Assembly (NCBI RefSeq): GCF_001894805.1
Contig: NZ_BCWX01000001.1
Location: forward strand, 868,001-932,000
Origin: Rhodococcus globerulus NBRC 14531
GTDB taxonomy: Bacteria > Actinomycetota > Actinomycetes > Mycobacteriales > Mycobacteriaceae
Direction: 5' to 3'
Length of the DNA: 64,000 nt
In this document: piece after piece, positions 51,147 to 59,731 of the stretch
Position numbering within the stretch: the stretch's first letter is position 1
Layout: each line of letters opens with the position of its first letter
Notes under the pieces: generated by a model
What the model was told of the DNA's origin: nothing
Databases searched by the model: none
The model's input: only the letters and a program-made list of their open reading frames with translations
Made by a program: the position numbers and the translations under genes

Positions 51147-52180
51147 TGTGGAATCGAATCGTCGCGTGTGCCTGCGCGGTTGTGCTCATGACAGGTTCGA
51201 GTTGTTGTGCGGCGGGTGCGCGAGACGACCTGGCTACTCTGCAGCAGGTCGCGTCCGGAGGTTTCTACGTCGACCCGAATTCGAGTGCTGCGCGCGCGAT
51301 GGTCGACTACCCGGAAACCGCCTCGACCGTTGCCAGATTGGCCGACACACCGCAGGCATTCTGGCTCAGTGCAACATCTCCGCCGTCAGCGGTTGCCAAC
51401 CAGGTGGGGCGCTACGTCGACGGCGCGGCGAGTGCGGGTGCTGTTCCGGTGTTGGTCACCTATGCGATTCCCCAGCGCGACTGCGGTTCCTTCTCTGCCG
51501 GCGGGTACAGCAACGGCGCGGACTACCGGACCTGGTCGGACAATGTCGCGGCCGGAATCGGTAACCGTGAAGCCGTCGTCATCGTAGAACCGGACGCGCT
51601 CACCGACCGATCGTGCCTGTCTTCGGAACAGGTCACGGAACGAATGGATCTACTTCGCTATTCGGTGAATGCTCTTTCTGCGGAACCGAATACGGCGGTG
51701 TACATCGACGGTGGTCATTCTCGATGGCTGGATGCACCCGAGCTGGCGAGTCGACTGGGATCGGCCGGCGTTGATCGAGCCAGGGGGTTCAGTCTCAATG
51801 TCGCCAACTTCTACACGACCGCGGAGCAGGAAGCATACGGCGAGTCCGTATCGGCGCTGACCGGCGGAAAGGGCTACGTTGTCGATACGTCACGCAACGG
51901 CGCCGGACCACCACCCGAAGGGCCGCTCAACTGGTGCAATCCGCCGGATCGCGCATTGGGGTATGCGCCGACAACACAAACCCAGGCAGCGCACGCGGAC
52001 GCGTATTTGTGGGTCAAACATCCCGGCGAATCGGATGGCACGTGCAATCGCGGTGAGCCGCCGTCGAGTGTGTGGTGGAATGCGTATGCTGTTGCGATTG
52101 TGCAGAATTCGGGACGGCGCAGAAATATTCATACGGCACGCCGTGAAATTGCGGCACGCCGTGAAATTGCTCTGGCGTAG
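51143..52180 (+). CDS. secreted glycoside hydrolase family 6 (endoglucanase/cellobiohydrolase)
   Basis: 345 residues with an N-terminal signal peptide (hydrophobic IVACACAVVLMTG, then Cys residues). GH6 signatures are intact: VTYAIPQRDCG, IVEPDAL (general acid Asp near 151), YIDGGHSRW, FSLNVANFY, VVDTSRNGAGPP, NPPDRALG and DAYLWVKHPGESDG. It cleaves beta-1,4-glucan. No cellulose-binding module is present. It is the fourth gene of the NRPS operon, its GTG overlapping the NRPS stop (ATG 51146 is an alternative). The last residues REIAARREIALA come from an 18-bp duplication that overlaps the convergent gene. Confidence 0.92.
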   Translation: MMWNRIVACACAVVLMTGSSCCAAGARDDLATLQQVASGGFYVDPNSSAARAMVDYPETASTVARLADTPQAFWLSATSPPSAVANQVGRYVDGAASAGAVPVLVTYAIPQRDCGSFSAGGYSNGADYRTWSDNVAAGIGNREAVVIVEPDALTDRSCLSSEQVTERMDLLRYSVNALSAEPNTAVYIDGGHSRWLDAPELASRLGSAGVDRARGFSLNVANFYTTAEQEAYGESVSALTGGKGYVVDTSRNGAGPPPEGPLNWCNPPDRALGYAPTTQTQAAHADAYLWVKHPGESDGTCNRGEPPSSVWWNAYAVAIVQNSGRRRNIHTARREIAARREIALA

Positions 52181-53418
52181 GCGCGTCGAACCTGCGGCAG
52201 GACTGTCGATTCGGTATAGGCGCGGGCCCTGGTCCTTCCACCGTCAGCCAAACGTGTGTGGAGGGCCTGATCGTTGAGCAGCAGTTCAAGTGCCCGGGCG
52301 AGTTCGGCGGCATTTCCGGGAGGAACAAGCAGTCCGGAGCGATTGTGGTCGATCACGTCCCGTAGCCCGCCGATGTCGGATGCGACAACCGGGGTTCCCG
52401 CACTCATCGCTTCGATGGCAACAAGTCCTTGTGGTTCCGCCCATCTCGAGGGGACGCAGACCACGCGAGCCCTTCGCATGGCAGCCATGACCTGTTGGTG
52501 CCCGGCGTTGGTGCGAACGATCACTCGGCGTTCGGAGTCGCCGATCATCGATGGGGTATCGGGGCGTTGCATTCCGATCACGACCAGTGGAATCGGCGTG
52601 GGCATGAGCCGGTGCGCGTCCAGCAGTGTCGTGATTCCCTTGTGCGGGCCGATGGCACCGATGAAGAGGAGGTAGTCGGTGGACGGGAGGAAATCGGCTG
52701 TGCCATTCCCCAGCCCCTCGTCACCCTGCCCCTCGTCACCGAGCCCCTCGTCACCGACATCGTCGGGTACAAACGACGGTATTACGGCTACCCGATCCGG
52801 ATTGACTCCCTTCAGACATGATTGCGCCACTGCTGTGCTGATCGGCAGAAAGAGCCCGACGCGATCGAGAAGATGTTGGCTCTCGGCCAGTCCGAGGACA
52901 AGTGGCACGGCCTTCGGTGCCCCGTAGAACTCGCTTGCGCACCGAAGGCACCGCTTGATTCCTGGGCCCGGGCATACGGTGTCGAGCGCGTTCGCGGGTA
53001 CCAGAGTTTTCTTGGCACAGTTCAGTCCGTAGTCGTGGAGAGTGACTACCAGTGCGGTTTGCCGAGGTAAGCGCAAGCGCAGGCACGAGTGCAGGATCCA
53101 TCCGTGGGCGTGCACTACATCGGGTTGTAGCCGATCGACAAGGCGCTGGAGGTGCCTCGTCAGTGCGGGATCGGGTGCGGTGGGATGAAATTGGTGGGTG
53201 GGGTCGGAGGTGAACGGTCGCAGGAATCGCGTCCAACCAGGTAGGTGGTGGACCATGACCAGGCCTTCGAGCGAATGCGAGGCTGTGCCGCCTCGGCTGA
53301 GTGTGGCGACTGTGACTTCGGTTCCGTCGCCGGCCAATCCGGTGGCCAGTGCATGCACGGCACGTTCGAGTCCCCCGGCCGCCGGTGGGTAGCTGTCGGA
53401 GACCACGAGGACCTTCAC
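52129..53418 (-). CDS. GT4 family glycosyltransferase, last gene of polysaccharide operon
   Basis: 429 residues, GT-B fold: KVLVVSDSYPPAAGGLERAVHALA at the start, DVVHAHGWILHSCLRL, the donor-site LLFIGAIGPHKGITTLLDAH, and PSRWAEPQGLVAIEAMSAGTPVVASDIGGLRDV near the C-terminus. GTG 53418 is chosen because of the Rossmann start and an AAGGGGG ribosome site. A 15-bp repeat (about 52712-52757) writes GDEGLGDEGQGDEGL in the linker between the domains. Acceptor and sugar are unknown. It converges with the GH6 gene and overlaps it by 52 bp. Confidence 0.9.
   Translation of the reverse strand: MKVLVVSDSYPPAAGGLERAVHALATGLAGDGTEVTVATLSRGGTASHSLEGLVMVHHLPGWTRFLRPFTSDPTHQFHPTAPDPALTRHLQRLVDRLQPDVVHAHGWILHSCLRLRLPRQTALVVTLHDYGLNCAKKTLVPANALDTVCPGPGIKRCLRCASEFYGAPKAVPLVLGLAESQHLLDRVGLFLPISTAVAQSCLKGVNPDRVAVIPSFVPDDVGDEGLGDEGQGDEGLGNGTADFLPSTDYLLFIGAIGPHKGITTLLDAHRLMPTPIPLVVIGMQRPDTPSMIGDSERRVIVRTNAGHQQVMAAMRRARVVCVPSRWAEPQGLVAIEAMSAGTPVVASDIGGLRDVIDHNRSGLLVPPGNAAELARALELLLNDQALHTRLADGGRTRARAYTESTVLPQVRRAYARAISRRAAISRRAV
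52134..52169. repeat. perfect 18-bp tandem duplication within overlapping 3' ends
   Basis: The unit CGGCACGCCGTGAAATTG occurs twice at 52134-52151 and 52152-52169. It is in frame for both convergent genes and writes RREIA-type repeats in the GH6 protein and AISRR repeats in the glycosyltransferase. Confidence 0.95.
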
Positions 53419-53431
53419 CGGCGAACCCCCT

Positions 53432-54742
53432 TCACCGAAGAACCCTCTGCTGTGCGGGCACGATGATGTAACGCCACCGCGCCAACGCCCAGAGTGCGCC
53501 GAGGCTCTGCGCTGCGAGCCAGCTGATTCCGACAGCAACAATCCCCATGGAGGGCAACAGGATCCAGGAGAGCGCCAGGCACATCAGCAGCATCGACACG
53601 TTGAGCGTCATTGCCTCGCGCAGCCTGCCGACTGCGCGCAGAACCGCCACCGCGATATTGGTGACGGCGTCCGGGATGGCAGAGAGGGTCAGCACGATCA
53701 GCAGCATTTTCCCGTGGGCACTGTACGACTCGCCGAATACCCGCAAGGCCCAACCCCCGCCGATGAGGTAGACGAGGATCAACGGGCCGAGCAGCGCCGC
53801 GATAATCCGACTGCAGCGCCGTGCGAGAGCCGGGATGTCTTCGGGATCTGTTGCGGTCTCGGCGAACAGCGACATCGCGATGCACGGACTGATCATGAAG
53901 AACACCGCGCCGAGCATCCAGGTCGCATAGAAGTAGGCGCCGTCGGATTCGGACAGTCTGGCGAGCACGATGATCGGCAGTACGAATGACGTGACACTCG
54001 CAGCCACAGTCACGACGTGTTGCCCCAGAAGCGACGCGCTCATGTCCCGGACGTCGGAGACGAGGTGTCCGAACAGTGGCCGCATGCTGTGCTCACCGCG
54101 AATTCGTCTGCACCAGAATGTCGAGAACACTACCGATATCACCGCGGACGCGCTCCAGGCCGTCAGAATCTGGTTGTGAGTGCCATTGATGAGCACGGGA
54201 AGGAACAGCAACGGAATGCGTAAGCCGGTGAACAGCATGTTGCGCGCGAGGAGCAGTCCGCTGCGGCGTAGCGCAACTGCCACGCAGTCGGCCAGCGTGC
54301 CGAGCGCGAAGAATGTGGCTCCCATCGTGAATGCCGCTGCGGCAACGGCGGTGCTCAGCGACGGGAGGGTGTGCAGAACGTATCCCAAGATGAGAACCAC
54401 GACTGCGGACCCGGACACCGCAGTCACGATCACGACTGTCACTGCGGCGGTGAGTATTCGCCGCCAGCGATCAGTCGTGAGCGTGCGCGGTAACCACTCG
54501 ACCATCGCGGTGGCAGCGCCGACGCTCGCGATCAATGCCGTCGCCTGCATGGCGCTGGTGGTGGCCGCCCCGACTCCGATGTCCGCTGTTGATGTCGTGT
54601 GAGCAACAACAAGCCAGAACACGTAGCCCATGAGGGAGGTGAGAACGGTGCTCGCCATCATGTAAGAACTGTTGCGCAGCATCGAGTCTTCGGCTATTCG
54701 GGTCCGCGCGATCTGGGGGAGAGAGCCGAGTGTCACCTTCAT
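53432..54742 (-). CDS. polysaccharide flippase-like membrane protein (Wzx/MOP superfamily)
   Basis: 436 residues with about 12 transmembrane helices spread over the full length, starting at SSYMMASTVLTSLMGYVFWLVVAHT, as in oligosaccharide flippases of the MOP superfamily. It would move lipid-linked sugar units across the membrane. The ATG at 54742 overlaps the upstream stop (ATGA). The frame is open further upstream but that sequence is a shadow of the previous gene. Confidence 0.88.
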   Translation of the reverse strand: MKVTLGSLPQIARTRIAEDSMLRNSSYMMASTVLTSLMGYVFWLVVAHTTSTADIGVGAATTSAMQATALIASVGAATAMVEWLPRTLTTDRWRRILTAAVTVVIVTAVSGSAVVVLILGYVLHTLPSLSTAVAAAAFTMGATFFALGTLADCVAVALRRSGLLLARNMLFTGLRIPLLFLPVLINGTHNQILTAWSASAVISVVFSTFWCRRIRGEHSMRPLFGHLVSDVRDMSASLLGQHVVTVAASVTSFVLPIIVLARLSESDGAYFYATWMLGAVFFMISPCIAMSLFAETATDPEDIPALARRCSRIIAALLGPLILVYLIGGGWALRVFGESYSAHGKMLLIVLTLSAIPDAVTNIAVAVLRAVGRLREAMTLNVSMLLMCLALSWILLPSMGIVAVGISWLAAQSLGALWALARWRYIIVPAQQRVLR

Positions 54743-55680
54743 CAGGGCGCCACGGAGAGATAGAGCACGAGGGATGTCGGTCCGACACCGACGGTGTCGG
54801 GGGTCTGGGCTATCGCGATGTCGATCGCGACGCGGTACCGGCCGGGCTCGTTCGGTGCGAGGAACGACACCGTTCCGACCTGGGCACTGCGGGCATTGGT
54901 GTTGGTGTCGAAGGGCGCGGTCGGTGGTGTCGTGACAAACCGCGGATCGGTCGGTGAGACGCCACCGATGGTTGCGGACACGTCCGGCGGCAGGGTGGGA
55001 AAGAGGAATCCGTAGCTGTACGATGTCCATTCGATGTCGACCGGAGTACCGGGTGCCACTGCGAGTTGGCCAGCGATGGCAGTGTCGGGGCCGGTGAGAA
55101 TCGTGTTGACATACCGTTCGGGCTGCGTTGTCTGCATCGCGAGCGCTCCGATCAACGCGCCGACGCACAGGGCCGTCAACGCGAGCGAGACCAGTGCGGT
55201 TTTCCCGACTCGGCGCCACGGTACGTCGGGGACTGCGCGCGATTCAGGTTTCCGCGGAGACTGCCGGATGCGAATGGCCAACAGGGACAACATCACCGCT
55301 GATACGGCAAAGAGCGCCAGTGCGATGGTTGACGTGGTCAGTTGAAATCCCAATGGTCCAAGTGCCAGAACGGTTTCGAGCAGGATGATGAGGGTGAACA
55401 GGGCTGGAAGAAGTACGCGCAGCGGTTTTTCGAGTCCGTCGAAGCGTGTGTCGGTACTACCGGGTGTCTTGCCGAGGATCAGCGCCGCGGCCGCCCACGC
55501 CGGTATGACGAGGAGTGCGGCCACTGCACACACCCGAAGTTCCACGGGAGCCCGGAGCAGTACCGCGGCGAGAGACACGGCCGCAACCACGGCGGATACC
55601 CTCACTCCGGTAAGGGTATCGGAGGTCAGTACCACGTCCAGGACTTGGCGACTCCGAGTGGCAATGTCAGTGCGTTTCAT
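54742..55680 (-). CDS. membrane protein of unknown function in polysaccharide operon
   Basis: 312 residues. Hydrophobic segments lie at about 28-45, 50-70, 90-110, 115-135 and 160-180; the C-terminal 130 residues are probably outside the membrane (GTPVDIEWTSYSYGFLFPTLPP, VGTVSFLAPNEPGRYRVAIDI), beta-rich in look. I do not recognise the family. Overlaps of 4 nt on both sides bind it to the operon, so a role in export or assembly of the glycan is likely but inferred. Confidence 0.8.
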   Translation of the reverse strand: MKRTDIATRSRQVLDVVLTSDTLTGVRVSAVVAAVSLAAVLLRAPVELRVCAVAALLVIPAWAAAALILGKTPGSTDTRFDGLEKPLRVLLPALFTLIILLETVLALGPLGFQLTTSTIALALFAVSAVMLSLLAIRIRQSPRKPESRAVPDVPWRRVGKTALVSLALTALCVGALIGALAMQTTQPERYVNTILTGPDTAIAGQLAVAPGTPVDIEWTSYSYGFLFPTLPPDVSATIGGVSPTDPRFVTTPPTAPFDTNTNARSAQVGTVSFLAPNEPGRYRVAIDIAIAQTPDTVGVGPTSLVLYLSVAP

Positions 55681-57572
55681 GGCGTTCCTGTCAGATCGGT
55701 CAGTTCGGTGCCGACGCTCGCCGAATCGAGTCGGTAGACCCGGAGATGCTCGGTCGACATGATCAGCGACGCCCATGGCGCGTGGTCGAGTCGGTCGAGG
55801 TACGACGGCGGTGTCGGCAGGCCGGCCAGGGGATCTCCGCTGCCGTAGTTGTCCCCGTTGAAGGGTGGGGAATCCGCCATTCGGGTATCGACGACAAGGT
55901 AGTCGTAGGTTGCCCCGGCCAGGTCGGTAGCGAGCTTCGTATCGGGGTCGGTGTCGGTCTGGGTCAGCTCCCACACCGGAAAGTCGGATGACGGTTCGGA
56001 GACGTAGAGTTCGCCGTACGCCGCCAGTGCCAGCGTTGTGTATCGGTCGGTCACGACGCGCACGCGACCTTCTCTCAGTCGAATGTGTTCGGCCACCGTC
56101 CGAGCTTCGGCGCTCGCGGATCTGGTGTCCGAGCCCCAGAGAAACGGGCCGGGAAAGCGGTACGGATCGTTGAGGCCGGCGCCGACATTACCGATCAGCA
56201 AGACGATCAGGACAGCGAGCGAGATCAGTTTCCGGAACCGGATCACAATGCGTGGTAACCGATCCTGGAATGCGACGACGAGGGCGCACATCACTGCCAC
56301 CCCGACGTAACTGAACGCCCACGAGCGCCTGGCCCCCTCCGCACCCGATGGGGCCAGCACAAACAGAACGGACGGGAAGTAGACGGCCCCGATGGCGATG
56401 AACGCGAGGGTTGCGGACGTGACTTTGCCCCGCACACGCGCGATCACCAACAGGCCCAACGCGAATATCGCTGCGACCGCTGCCGGGGCGGCGGCAGTGA
56501 AGGCTCGTTCCCAGAGTGGTTGGACATTGGCGGCGAGCAGTTCGCGGCCACTCGATTGTGACGTGGCAATGCTGCTCAACTGAGTCACCGAGTTGGCGAG
56601 ATACGGCGAGAGGTAGCTCACGGTCGGTGATGCGACAAAGACAAGCCAGGCGGCGCCGACGGCCGCGGTGCCGCTCAGCAGAACCCACCATGCGTATGGC
56701 CTTTGGTGTGCGCGTACAAACCCGAATGCGGTGACAGTGACGGCGATTGCACCCGAGATCAGGAGCAAGGCGATGGTGGTCAGATGGTGGGTCACGACGC
56801 ATACGGCGCCGCACGTGACCGCGATCGACAGAAAAGCGATTCGACGACGACGATCGTCCGACCGTGCGGCAATCGAGGTCAAAGCCAACGCCCACATGAA
56901 GAATGTGATGGCAACACCCTCGTACGCGAATTGAGTGTCGAAATAGATGGCAGACGGATTGAGGGCGTAGATCAGCGCTGCCACGGCACCGGCACGGGCG
57001 GAGCGCAGTAGCGACGTTCCAAGGACGTACGCACCGAGAATTGTCATCACGTGGGTGACGACCATCAACACTTCGCCGGCGGACCAGGCCGAAAGTCCGG
57101 TCAGCTGAGCGATAGAGGCGGACAGGGCTGACGTACCCGGGAAGTATTCGACGATCGGGATGATCGAATTGGGTGGGAACAGTTGGCCGCTCGACATGAC
57201 GTCGACGGATTCACGCCAGTGCGCATACTCGTCGTGATACGACGGACCGAAAGGGTTTCGGAGATACTTCGGGACTGCCGTGAAGAGTCCGAGCAACGCT
57301 ATCGCGCCGATGCGCTGATTGACTGTTGTCCCGAAAGCCGCCAGTTTGGCTGCCAGCGGAATAACCCCGAGCAGCATACCGACCCAGAAGGTTGCGTAGT
57401 AGACATTCGGCGGTGAACCGTCGGACGACATCCGGTACGACACACCGATCAGGAGTATTCCGAGTGCAAGGAGGACGCCTGTCGATGTCCACGACCGCAG
57501 CGCCGAGCGTGAAGTGTCGGAGAACCGATGCCGCGGAGCCTGTTCGGCATCGACCGGGGCGAGTGCGATCAT
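55677..57572 (-). CDS. large polytopic membrane protein, polymerase or GT-C like
   Basis: 631 residues with 12 or more predicted helices up to about residue 450, an early loop with YLRNPFGPSYHDEYAHWRESVDVM (acidic DE residues after the first helices, as in GT-C enzymes), and a C-terminal domain of about 170 residues outside the membrane (VRVVTDRYTTLALAAYGELYVSEP, YDYLVVDTRMAD). It may be the polymerase or a lipid-linked-sugar transferase of the pathway. ATG 57572 with a 4-nt overlap on the upstream gene. Confidence 0.8.
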   Translation of the reverse strand: MIALAPVDAEQAPRHRFSDTSRSALRSWTSTGVLLALGILLIGVSYRMSSDGSPPNVYYATFWVGMLLGVIPLAAKLAAFGTTVNQRIGAIALLGLFTAVPKYLRNPFGPSYHDEYAHWRESVDVMSSGQLFPPNSIIPIVEYFPGTSALSASIAQLTGLSAWSAGEVLMVVTHVMTILGAYVLGTSLLRSARAGAVAALIYALNPSAIYFDTQFAYEGVAITFFMWALALTSIAARSDDRRRRIAFLSIAVTCGAVCVVTHHLTTIALLLISGAIAVTVTAFGFVRAHQRPYAWWVLLSGTAAVGAAWLVFVASPTVSYLSPYLANSVTQLSSIATSQSSGRELLAANVQPLWERAFTAAAPAAVAAIFALGLLVIARVRGKVTSATLAFIAIGAVYFPSVLFVLAPSGAEGARRSWAFSYVGVAVMCALVVAFQDRLPRIVIRFRKLISLAVLIVLLIGNVGAGLNDPYRFPGPFLWGSDTRSASAEARTVAEHIRLREGRVRVVTDRYTTLALAAYGELYVSEPSSDFPVWELTQTDTDPDTKLATDLAGATYDYLVVDTRMADSPPFNGDNYGSGDPLAGLPTPPSYLDRLDHAPWASLIMSTEHLRVYRLDSASVGTELTDLTGTP

Positions 57573-58738
57573 GATTGCGCCAACCGTTCGATCGCACGCA
57601 GGGTGGTCGACCACGACGTGTGGTCGGTGAATCGTCGATGGCGGTCCGGCGGAATCGACATCAAGGTACGACGGAGTGCGTCGACGTTGTCGGGTTCGAC
57701 CAGATGGGCGCCTTCGTAGGTGCGAGTTGCTTCGACCAGTCCGCCCACCGCGTAGAGCACGACGTGTAGTCCGGAGTGCATTGCGATCTGCAGCGGACCG
57801 CTTGCCGACGCGCGCCGATAGGGAAGCACCACTACGTCTGTATCGCGGAAGAATTGGCCTGCCTCGGCGTCGCTGACGTAGCGATTCACGAAGGTAATGC
57901 GCCGACGGTGTGGACTGGCGGATATCAGTGCTGCCGGAGTCTGCCAGTTCTCCCAGGTTTCACCCACGATCGTGAGATGAAACTGTGCGGCCTGCTCGGC
58001 GCTGAGTTTGTTGAAGGCCACCAGGAGATCGTCGAGCCCTTTGTACGGTCTGATGAGGCCGAAAAAGAGCAGTCGGGTTGGCCCACTGCGGGAATCGTGA
58101 GAAGCCGGGGAATCGGCGGGGGAATCGGCGATGTGTGTGTACGGTCCGTGGGGTGCTGTTTCGATGTCGAGCCGGTCGAACGGACGCGAGCCGAATGTTC
58201 TGCGCAGTAACTCTAAATCATGGTTGTTGTGGACGAGCGCGCCGTGGGCGAGCGACAGCAGAAGGGGCATACCGCGTCGACAGTACATATCGACGCCCAA
58301 GACCAAAGCCTCACTGGTGTCCTGAGTCTCGTGAAACTCGACAACCACACGAATGCCGAGTACCCGGGCAAACAACGCGACGAGGATATAGGTGTGGAGT
58401 GTCGCGGCAGTCCACCATTGCAGTACAACCAGATTCGGCTTTGTCGAGCGAAGCCGAGCCAGGGCCCCCAATAGGCCGGGGAACCAGTACCAGTCGAGTT
58501 CGCCGATGCGAGTGACATTGTTGCCGTAGCGAAGCGCGGTGCCGGTATTCGGTGAGCGACGAGTAGTCGGATACAACCGCCGCGGGATGACCCGGCGTAG
58601 CAGGAGCACCGACACATCGTGTTCGCGACTCAGTTCGTTCGCAAGTGTGCAGGTGTAGGCCGACAACCCACTGAGGAAGTGAAAGCCCGGACCCACGAGC
58701 ACTACCTCGAGTCTGCCTTCCGCGTTCACGCTGCTCAC
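57569..58738 (-). CDS. GT4 family glycosyltransferase
   Basis: 389 residues: LEVVLVGPGFHFLSGLSAYTCTLANELS at the start, VVVEFHETQDTSEAL, donor-site LLFFGLIRPYKGLDDLLVAFNKL, and VVLPYRRASASGPLQIAMHSGLHVV, where the usual second Glu motif is replaced by ASGPLQIAM as in some GT4 subgroups. GTG 58738 overlaps the upstream stop by 4 nt. Sugar and acceptor unknown. Confidence 0.88.
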   Translation of the reverse strand: MSSVNAEGRLEVVLVGPGFHFLSGLSAYTCTLANELSREHDVSVLLLRRVIPRRLYPTTRRSPNTGTALRYGNNVTRIGELDWYWFPGLLGALARLRSTKPNLVVLQWWTAATLHTYILVALFARVLGIRVVVEFHETQDTSEALVLGVDMYCRRGMPLLLSLAHGALVHNNHDLELLRRTFGSRPFDRLDIETAPHGPYTHIADSPADSPASHDSRSGPTRLLFFGLIRPYKGLDDLLVAFNKLSAEQAAQFHLTIVGETWENWQTPAALISASPHRRRITFVNRYVSDAEAGQFFRDTDVVVLPYRRASASGPLQIAMHSGLHVVLYAVGGLVEATRTYEGAHLVEPDNVDALRRTLMSIPPDRHRRFTDHTSWSTTLRAIERLAQS

Positions 58739-59592
58739 CCCGCAGCCTTCGGCAGATGCAGAACCGTGGGCGGACTGTTGGGTGGATTGTTCGGCGGATC
58801 ACCCTGTGCTGCTGCGACTACCGAGATCCGGTGCACAATGGGTGCGATGTCCGGTCGGTGCTGCACCCGAATCCGAGTCAGGACGGCAAGGCAGGCAACA
58901 CCATCTCGCCAGGTGATTTTCTTGCCCTCCGACACCGATCGTCCGTGATACGACACAGGCACCTCGAGAGGTCGGATACCGCACCGCAGTAATCGCGCTG
59001 TCATTTCCGTGTCGAGGCCGAAACCGCCCTCCGTCAATGTCAGGGAGCGCAGGTGATCGGTCGGGATGAGTTTGAGGCAAGTGTGCATGTCCGTCAGGCA
59101 AGCGTCGTACAACACGTTGGCAAACAAGGTTGTTGCGCGGCCTCCTATGGCAAACCGAAATGACGGAAAGCAGGCGTTGACTCCGCGGACCCTCGCGCCG
59201 AACACGTGATCGGAGTATCCGGCCAGTACCGGTGCGATCAGCGACGGAATATCGCTCGGCAGATATTCGAGATCTGCGTCGAGGATGACGAGGTGACTTC
59301 CGGCGGCGTAGTCCAACCCGGTTCGAATTGCCGCGCCCTTGCCGCGATTGACCGGATGGGTCACTACGACAATGTCTTTCGATGTCCGAGCGTCTGATCG
59401 CTGAGCTTCGAGAATTCGTGCGGTGCGATCGGTGCTGCCGTCGTCGACGACTATCAGTTCCATCCGGCACGGATAATGTACGGCGAATACGCGGTCTATC
59501 GCTGCCTTCAGCGTGCGTTCCTCGTTGAAGACCGGCATCAGTATCGAGAGGCTGACCAGCGGCTGGCTGTGCGGAAACGAAGGCTGATTCAT
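58735..59592 (-). CDS. GT2 family glycosyltransferase (polyprenol-phosphate sugar synthase-like), first gene of operon
   Basis: 285 residues, GT-A fold: SILMPVFNEERTLKAAIDRVF, VVDDGSTDRTARIL (nucleotide Asp), NRGKGAAIRTGLDYA, LDADLEYLPSDIP (metal Asp-x-Asp), and EVPVSYHGRSVSEGKKITWRDG, which resembles dolichol-phosphate mannosyl/glucosyl transferases. It lacks membrane helices. The ATG at 59592 is chosen over GTG 59604 because AGGTGG (59606-59601) then has proper spacing and because it fits the shared leader. It heads the six-gene polysaccharide operon. Confidence 0.9.
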   Translation of the reverse strand: MNQPSFPHSQPLVSLSILMPVFNEERTLKAAIDRVFAVHYPCRMELIVVDDGSTDRTARILEAQRSDARTSKDIVVVTHPVNRGKGAAIRTGLDYAAGSHLVILDADLEYLPSDIPSLIAPVLAGYSDHVFGARVRGVNACFPSFRFAIGGRATTLFANVLYDACLTDMHTCLKLIPTDHLRSLTLTEGGFGLDTEMTARLLRCGIRPLEVPVSYHGRSVSEGKKITWRDGVACLAVLTRIRVQHRPDIAPIVHRISVVAAAQGDPPNNPPNSPPTVLHLPKAAG

Positions 59593-59655
59593 TGCGGGTG
59601 CCACCTGACTCGTCCGTGCGGGGAGGGACGAGCTACCGGGAATCAGGGGCAGCTC
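59593..59655 (-). promoter_or_regulatory. shared two-hairpin leader, copy in front of the polysaccharide operon
   Basis: Hairpin 1: GAGCTGCC (59655-59648) with GGTAGCTC (59637-59630), all 8 pairs counting one G-T wobble, loop CCTGATTCCC. Hairpin 2: CTCGTCC (59632-59626) with GGACGAG (59615-59609), 7 perfect pairs. The AGGTGG ribosome site and ATG 59592 follow. Arm changes relative to the other two copies keep the pairing. Confidence 0.78.
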
Positions 59656-59670
59656 CGAATATCGGTGCGG

Positions 59671-59695
59671 AAGTACCAGGGAACAAGGGCATGCC
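59671..59695 (-). repeat. degenerate distal copy of hairpin 1 upstream of the polysaccharide operon
   Basis: On the minus strand it reads GCATGCCCTTGTTCCC then TGGTACTT, matching hairpin 1 in length and spacing but with a weakened stem (about four pairs). It lies about 40 nt upstream of the proximal copy, as at the other two sites. Confidence 0.4.
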
Positions 59696-59731
59696 GACTA
59701 ATTCGAACTTACTCCTCGGCGACACTCCACG

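Noticed and set aside
43640..59655. The 29-bp direct repeats at 43640 and 59627 considered as attachment sites of a mobile island
   Set aside because: Further copies occur inside, and each proximal copy stands 29-35 nt before a start codon in the orientation of that gene; no integrase or transposase is present. A leader function explains this better.
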